Below are positions 61,397 to 64,000 of a stretch of 64,000 bases of DNA, in pieces; position 1 is the first letter of the stretch; each line of letters begins with the position of its first letter. Under the pieces are notes generated by a model that had not been told where the DNA came from, ran no database searches, and worked only from the letters and a program-made list of their open reading frames with translations. The stretch comes from Simplicispira sp. 125 (GTDB lineage Bacteria; Pseudomonadota; Gammaproteobacteria; Burkholderiales; Burkholderiaceae_C). The translations under genes were made by a program, and so were the position numbers. The DNA is taken from positions 248,001-312,000 of the forward strand of contig NZ_QEKM01000001.1 in NCBI RefSeq assembly GCF_003096555.1, written 5' to 3'.

Positions 61397-61690
61397 ATGT
61401 GGACCCAACGCTTGATGTGGATTGCCTGGCCCGCCTTTTTGATGGCGGGTGTACTCGAAGCGCTGGTTTTTGCCTTCATCGATCCGCAGGATCTCCATTG
61501 GTTCGGTCAGCCCATCACGCTGTCGCGCGAAGGCGTTTACACGATTGCATTCTTTGTGTTCTGGATCGTTACCATGGTTTCAAGTGCCATGACGACCTTG
61601 CTGGCGATGTCACCGTTCGAAGTGAATCGCTGCCCGTTTCCCATAGACCAGCGCCCGGCAGGCTGCCACAAATCCAGCCCTTGTAATTAA
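61397..61690 (+). CDS. Small membrane protein at the end of the cco cluster, unknown function
   Basis: A 97-residue protein with two hydrophobic segments, LMWIAWPAFLMAGVLEALVFAFIDP and VYTIAFFVFWIVTMVSSAMTTLLAM, then a Cys-containing tail (NRCPFPIDQRPAGCHKSSPCN) with three cysteines. AAGGAGAAATGCACG precedes the ATG, 58 bp after ccoH. It has no name that I know. The position suggests an accessory role in oxidase assembly, and the tail cysteines might bind copper or haem, but that is speculation. Confidence 0.75.
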   Translation: MWTQRLMWIAWPAFLMAGVLEALVFAFIDPQDLHWFGQPITLSREGVYTIAFFVFWIVTMVSSAMTTLLAMSPFEVNRCPFPIDQRPAGCHKSSPCN

Positions 61691-61807
61691 ATCCACGAAA
61701 TACCCACCTGCCATAGCCTTTTCGTCATGGCGTGGTGGCGGTCGCCCGCGCTGCACAAACGATATGTTTGAAATTTCATGGATGAAGCCTCACTTTTCTG
61801 ACGCTCT

Positions 61808-62311
61808 ATGACCCTCCTTACCGCCTTCAGTACCTGCGACTTGTGTGATGCCCATAAGGGCAACGACAGTGGCACATTCCGGGTCTTGCCGCCCGTCTTT
61901 TCCAGCTTTGGCGGGCTTGCTGCTTTTGCTGGAATGGTGACGACCGTCAAATGCTTTGAAGACAATTCGCTCGTGAAGGCAGCGCTCGATACCCCGGGCG
62001 ATGGCCGAGTGCTGGTGGTGGATGGGGGCGGCTCGCTGCGGCGCGCCTTGGTGGGCGGAAACCTGGCCACTGCTGCTGCACGCAATGGCTGGGCCGGCAT
62101 CGTGGTGGATGGCTGTGTGCGGGATGCGGCCGAACTTCATGCTGCCCCAGTGGGTGTGCGTGCGTTGGCGCTGATGCCTTTGCCCACGGAAAAGCGCAAC
62201 GAAGGCCAGCGTGATGTGGTGGTGGTGCTTCAGGGTGTGGTGGTGCGCCCTGGGGATTGGTTGTACGCCGATGCCGACGGCATCGTGGTCGGCGCCACCT
62301 CATTGCACTGA
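61808..62311 (+). CDS. rraA: RraA family protein (RNase E activity regulator / HMG aldolase fold)
   Basis: A 167-residue protein of the RraA/MenG-like fold. TCDLCDAHKGNDSGTFRVLPPVFSSFGGLAAFAGMVTTVKCFEDNSLVKAAL near the start, LVVDGGGSLRRALVGGNLATAAARNGWAGIVVDGCVRDAAEL near 75 and DWLYADADGIVVGAT at the end are the family blocks. RraA binds RNase E in Escherichia coli, whereas related proteins are 4-hydroxy-4-methyl-2-oxoglutarate/oxaloacetate-cleaving aldolases (the GGxxG/RD motif for metal binding is present), so either activity is possible. It converges with the EamA gene, overlapping by 12 bp. Confidence 0.88.
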   Translation: MTLLTAFSTCDLCDAHKGNDSGTFRVLPPVFSSFGGLAAFAGMVTTVKCFEDNSLVKAALDTPGDGRVLVVDGGGSLRRALVGGNLATAAARNGWAGIVVDGCVRDAAELHAAPVGVRALALMPLPTEKRNEGQRDVVVVLQGVVVRPGDWLYADADGIVVGATSLH

Positions 62312-63280
62312 TCGAATTCGCCACGCCAGCCGGGACGGCAGGGTGGCCAACAGCACTCCAGCCAAGGCAATTGCGCAGGCCAGCCACTGCAGTGCGTGCA
62401 GCGTCTCACCCAGCCACACAACACCCACCAGGGTGGAGCTGACAGGTAGAAAGACCGTGAAAATACCACCTTGAGCGGCGGGCACGGTCTTGAGGCCCGT
62501 CATCCACAACCAGACGGTCCAGATGCAGGCTGCGAGTGCATAGAACACCAGGAGCACCCAGGTGTTCCATTGCACGGATGCAAAGTCGAAATCCCACGCC
62601 GCGTACAACCCCAGCGGAGTGGATAGCGCAAACCCCCACAGATTGATGAGTGACGAAATCCGCTTGGGTCCCAGCGTGTCCGTGAGCTTCTTGCCGATCA
62701 CCGAGTACGCTGCTTCACACACCACTGCTGCCAGTAAAAGCAACTGACCCAGCCAGATCATTCCTTGGGTGTTTTCGGTCCCAAACGCTTTTGTAGCAAG
62801 CGGTAGCTGCTCTTGTTTTGAGAGTGAAAAAAGTGCAATGCCAAGAATGGCACAAGCGATTGCCAGCCCAGTGCGCTGCGTGACCCGTTCGTTCAGAAAA
62901 ACCCAGCCCATGACCGCAATCGCCGCTGGAATGGCCGCCAAGATGACGCCTGCAGTCACGGCCCCCGCCCATTTGACGCCGGTAATCATGCACACCGTGA
63001 ACAGAAAATTCCCCAGGAACGACTCGGCGAACAGCAGCCAACGGGTGCGTGCATCCAGTGGCGCTTCTTCCGGCGGCTTGGGCAGCCAGTGCAGCATGGC
63101 TACGGCGCCGATGCCGAACCGCAGCCAAGCCAGCAGAAACACGGGCAATACGGCGGCCAGGGGTTTGGACAGCGCCACGTAGCAACCCACCAGAGTCATG
63201 CTCAGTGCCAGGTAGCCATAGGCGAGAGGGCGGCTGGGAGGTGGACTCAATGCGAAACCGTCTGAGATGAATAGACGCAC
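62300..63280 (-). CDS. EamA/DMT family transporter
   Basis: A 326-residue membrane protein with ten hydrophobic helices in two EamA repeats (YLALSMTLVGCYVALSKPLAAVLPVFLLAWLRFGIGA and LLLLAAVVCEAAYSVIGKKLTDTLGPKRISSLINLWGF). Conserved LNERVT (end of helix 4-5) and WLGE (second repeat) marks are typical of drug/metabolite transporters. The direction is probably export of small metabolites or amino acids; the substrate is unknown. The stop lies inside rraA (convergent). Confidence 0.88.
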   Translation of the reverse strand: MRLFISDGFALSPPPSRPLAYGYLALSMTLVGCYVALSKPLAAVLPVFLLAWLRFGIGAVAMLHWLPKPPEEAPLDARTRWLLFAESFLGNFLFTVCMITGVKWAGAVTAGVILAAIPAAIAVMGWVFLNERVTQRTGLAIACAILGIALFSLSKQEQLPLATKAFGTENTQGMIWLGQLLLLAAVVCEAAYSVIGKKLTDTLGPKRISSLINLWGFALSTPLGLYAAWDFDFASVQWNTWVLLVFYALAACIWTVWLWMTGLKTVPAAQGGIFTVFLPVSSTLVGVVWLGETLHALQWLACAIALAGVLLATLPSRLAWRIRSVQ

Positions 63281-63579
63281 ATCATCCCTGATCTGGCAAT
63301 CTGGATGGGCGAAAAAACAGGTCTATGGAGATTCTGCATCGTGATCTTTTGTTTTTGCTATATGAAATTTCATCCGGTGATCTTGCAAGGTGGATTATCG
63401 TTAAGAGAAAATTGCTTCCATAATATGGAATAACTTACCTAAGTTGTTGATTTTATGTGGAAAATTTAAGTCTTCTATAAGACATAAGATATTGCGCAAG
63501 TCTTATAGAAGACTTAAAGTAGACCCATGCGCAGCACTTGCTGTACCGATAAATTTCAATCAACCGACGGAGTAATTAA
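63281..63579 (+). promoter_or_regulatory. Regulatory region of aceA with a perfect 19-bp inverted repeat
   Basis: About 300 bp of AT-rich DNA without a gene. It holds TTTAAGTCTTCTATAAGAC at 63465-63483 and its exact inverse at 63500-63518, with a 16-bp spacer. Each arm has its own GTCTT/AAGAC symmetry, so it may be two operators rather than a hairpin. It lies 62 bp before the aceA start, a suitable place for a regulator responding to acetate or acyl-CoA metabolism. A GGAG ribosome binding site is at 63569-63572. The regulator is not identified. Confidence 0.65.
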
Positions 63580-64000
63580 ATGCCCCAATCCCTGACCCAA
63601 CAACTGAGTCGCGAACAGCAAATTGCTGCCCTGGAAAAAGACTGGGCCCAAAACCCCCGTTGGAAGGGCGTCAAGCGCGGTTACACCGCTGCCGACGTTG
63701 TGCGCCTGCGCGGTAGCCTGCAGCCCCAGCACACCCTGGCCCAGCGCGGTGCCGAGAAGCTGTGGGAAAAAGTCAATGGTGGTGCCAAGAAAGGTTACGT
63801 CAACGCTTTCGGCGCGATCTCTGCCGGCCAAGCCATGCAGCAAGCCAAGGCTGGGTTGGAAGCTGTCTACCTGTCGGGCTGGCAAGTGGCCGCTGACGGC
63901 AACACGTCGGAAACCATGTACCCCGACCAGTCCCTGTACGCTTACGACTCGGTGCCCACCATGGTGCGCCGCATCAACAACACTTTCAAGCGTGCGGACG
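63580..64000 (+). CDS. aceA: Isocitrate lyase, N-terminal part (cut by window end)
   Basis: The first 140 residues of isocitrate lyase, which splits isocitrate to glyoxylate and succinate in the glyoxylate bypass. MPQSLTQQLSREQQIAALEKDWAQNPRWKGVKRGYTAADVVRLRGSLQPQHTLAQRGAEKLWEKVN and AFGAISAGQAMQQAKAGLEAVYLSGWQVAADGNTSETMYPDQSLYAYDSVPTMVRRINNTFKRAD match the family N terminus, with the SGWQVA strand and the YPDQSLY substrate-cap region. The catalytic KKCGH loop lies beyond the window. It fits with acsA for growth on acetate. Confidence 0.95.
   Translation, partial: MPQSLTQQLSREQQIAALEKDWAQNPRWKGVKRGYTAADVVRLRGSLQPQHTLAQRGAEKLWEKVNGGAKKGYVNAFGAISAGQAMQQAKAGLEAVYLSGWQVAADGNTSETMYPDQSLYAYDSVPTMVRRINNTFKRAD

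Overview
The window looks like the chromosome of a betaproteobacterium of the Comamonadaceae (Acidovorax-like relatives). The grounds are the high GC content, a small Trp-rich protein typical of Burkholderiales, a full cbb3 oxidase cluster, an IPTL-CTERM/exosortase H module and at least eight copies of a dispersed GCTAT...ATAGC stem-loop repeat of a kind I associate with that family. No species name can be given from the sequence alone. I see no rRNA, tRNA, CRISPR array or prophage.

Region 1 (1-6.3 kb) is a chromosomal integron. The integrase gene (5257-6321, +) diverges from a minus-strand cassette array running from about 5177 to below 1390. Two attC sites are intact. Two copies of one IS1111-group insertion sequence, identical over 1383 bp, each sit beside the R''-type core of an attC, and copy 2 visibly splits its attC in two. 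Cassette products are a DUF1010-like frame, a two-gene cassette (acidic protein plus Mrr-like nuclease), a membrane protein and a four-repeat protein.

Region 2 (6.4-25.2 kb) carries an Hsp20 protein, a lone periplasmic binding protein, a GIY-YIG/DUF2239/MATE operon behind a paired CCCGGG operator, an ABC-2 exporter, two alpha/beta hydrolases, a wax ester synthase/DGAT, a moxR-DUF58-tgpA-mltB-DUF1653 operon, a histone-deacetylase-like enzyme, an ECHDC3-like crotonase and an MscS channel.

Region 3 (25.3-38.5 kb) is central and acyl-CoA metabolism: etfBA, an acyl-CoA dehydrogenase, a nitronate monooxygenase-like protein, acsA, cytochrome c, ilvD, bacterioferritin and lgt.

Region 4 (36.7-51.2 kb) holds a minus-strand acyl-CoA carboxylase cluster in the same order as atuB-C-D-E-F (SDR, carboxyltransferase, acyl-CoA dehydrogenase, hydratase, biotin carboxylase), followed by a BKACE enzyme and an AMP-forming ligase. 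It diverges from an SCP2 protein and a LiuR-like MerR regulator. A malonyl-CoA decarboxylase/crotonase/malonyl-CoA synthetase set follows. A palindrome in front of the cluster recurs in front of etfBA, which would tie the electron acceptor to the catabolic genes.

Region 5 (51.2-53.1 kb) is an IPTL-CTERM protein fragment with exosortase H and its partner membrane protein, flanked by copies of a 115-bp terminal-inverted-repeat element. Region 6 (53.1-61.7 kb) is a universal stress protein and the ccoI-S-N-O-Q-P-G-H cluster with two FNR/ANR boxes. The window ends with rraA, an EamA transporter and the start of aceA (isocitrate lyase) behind a perfect 19-bp inverted repeat.
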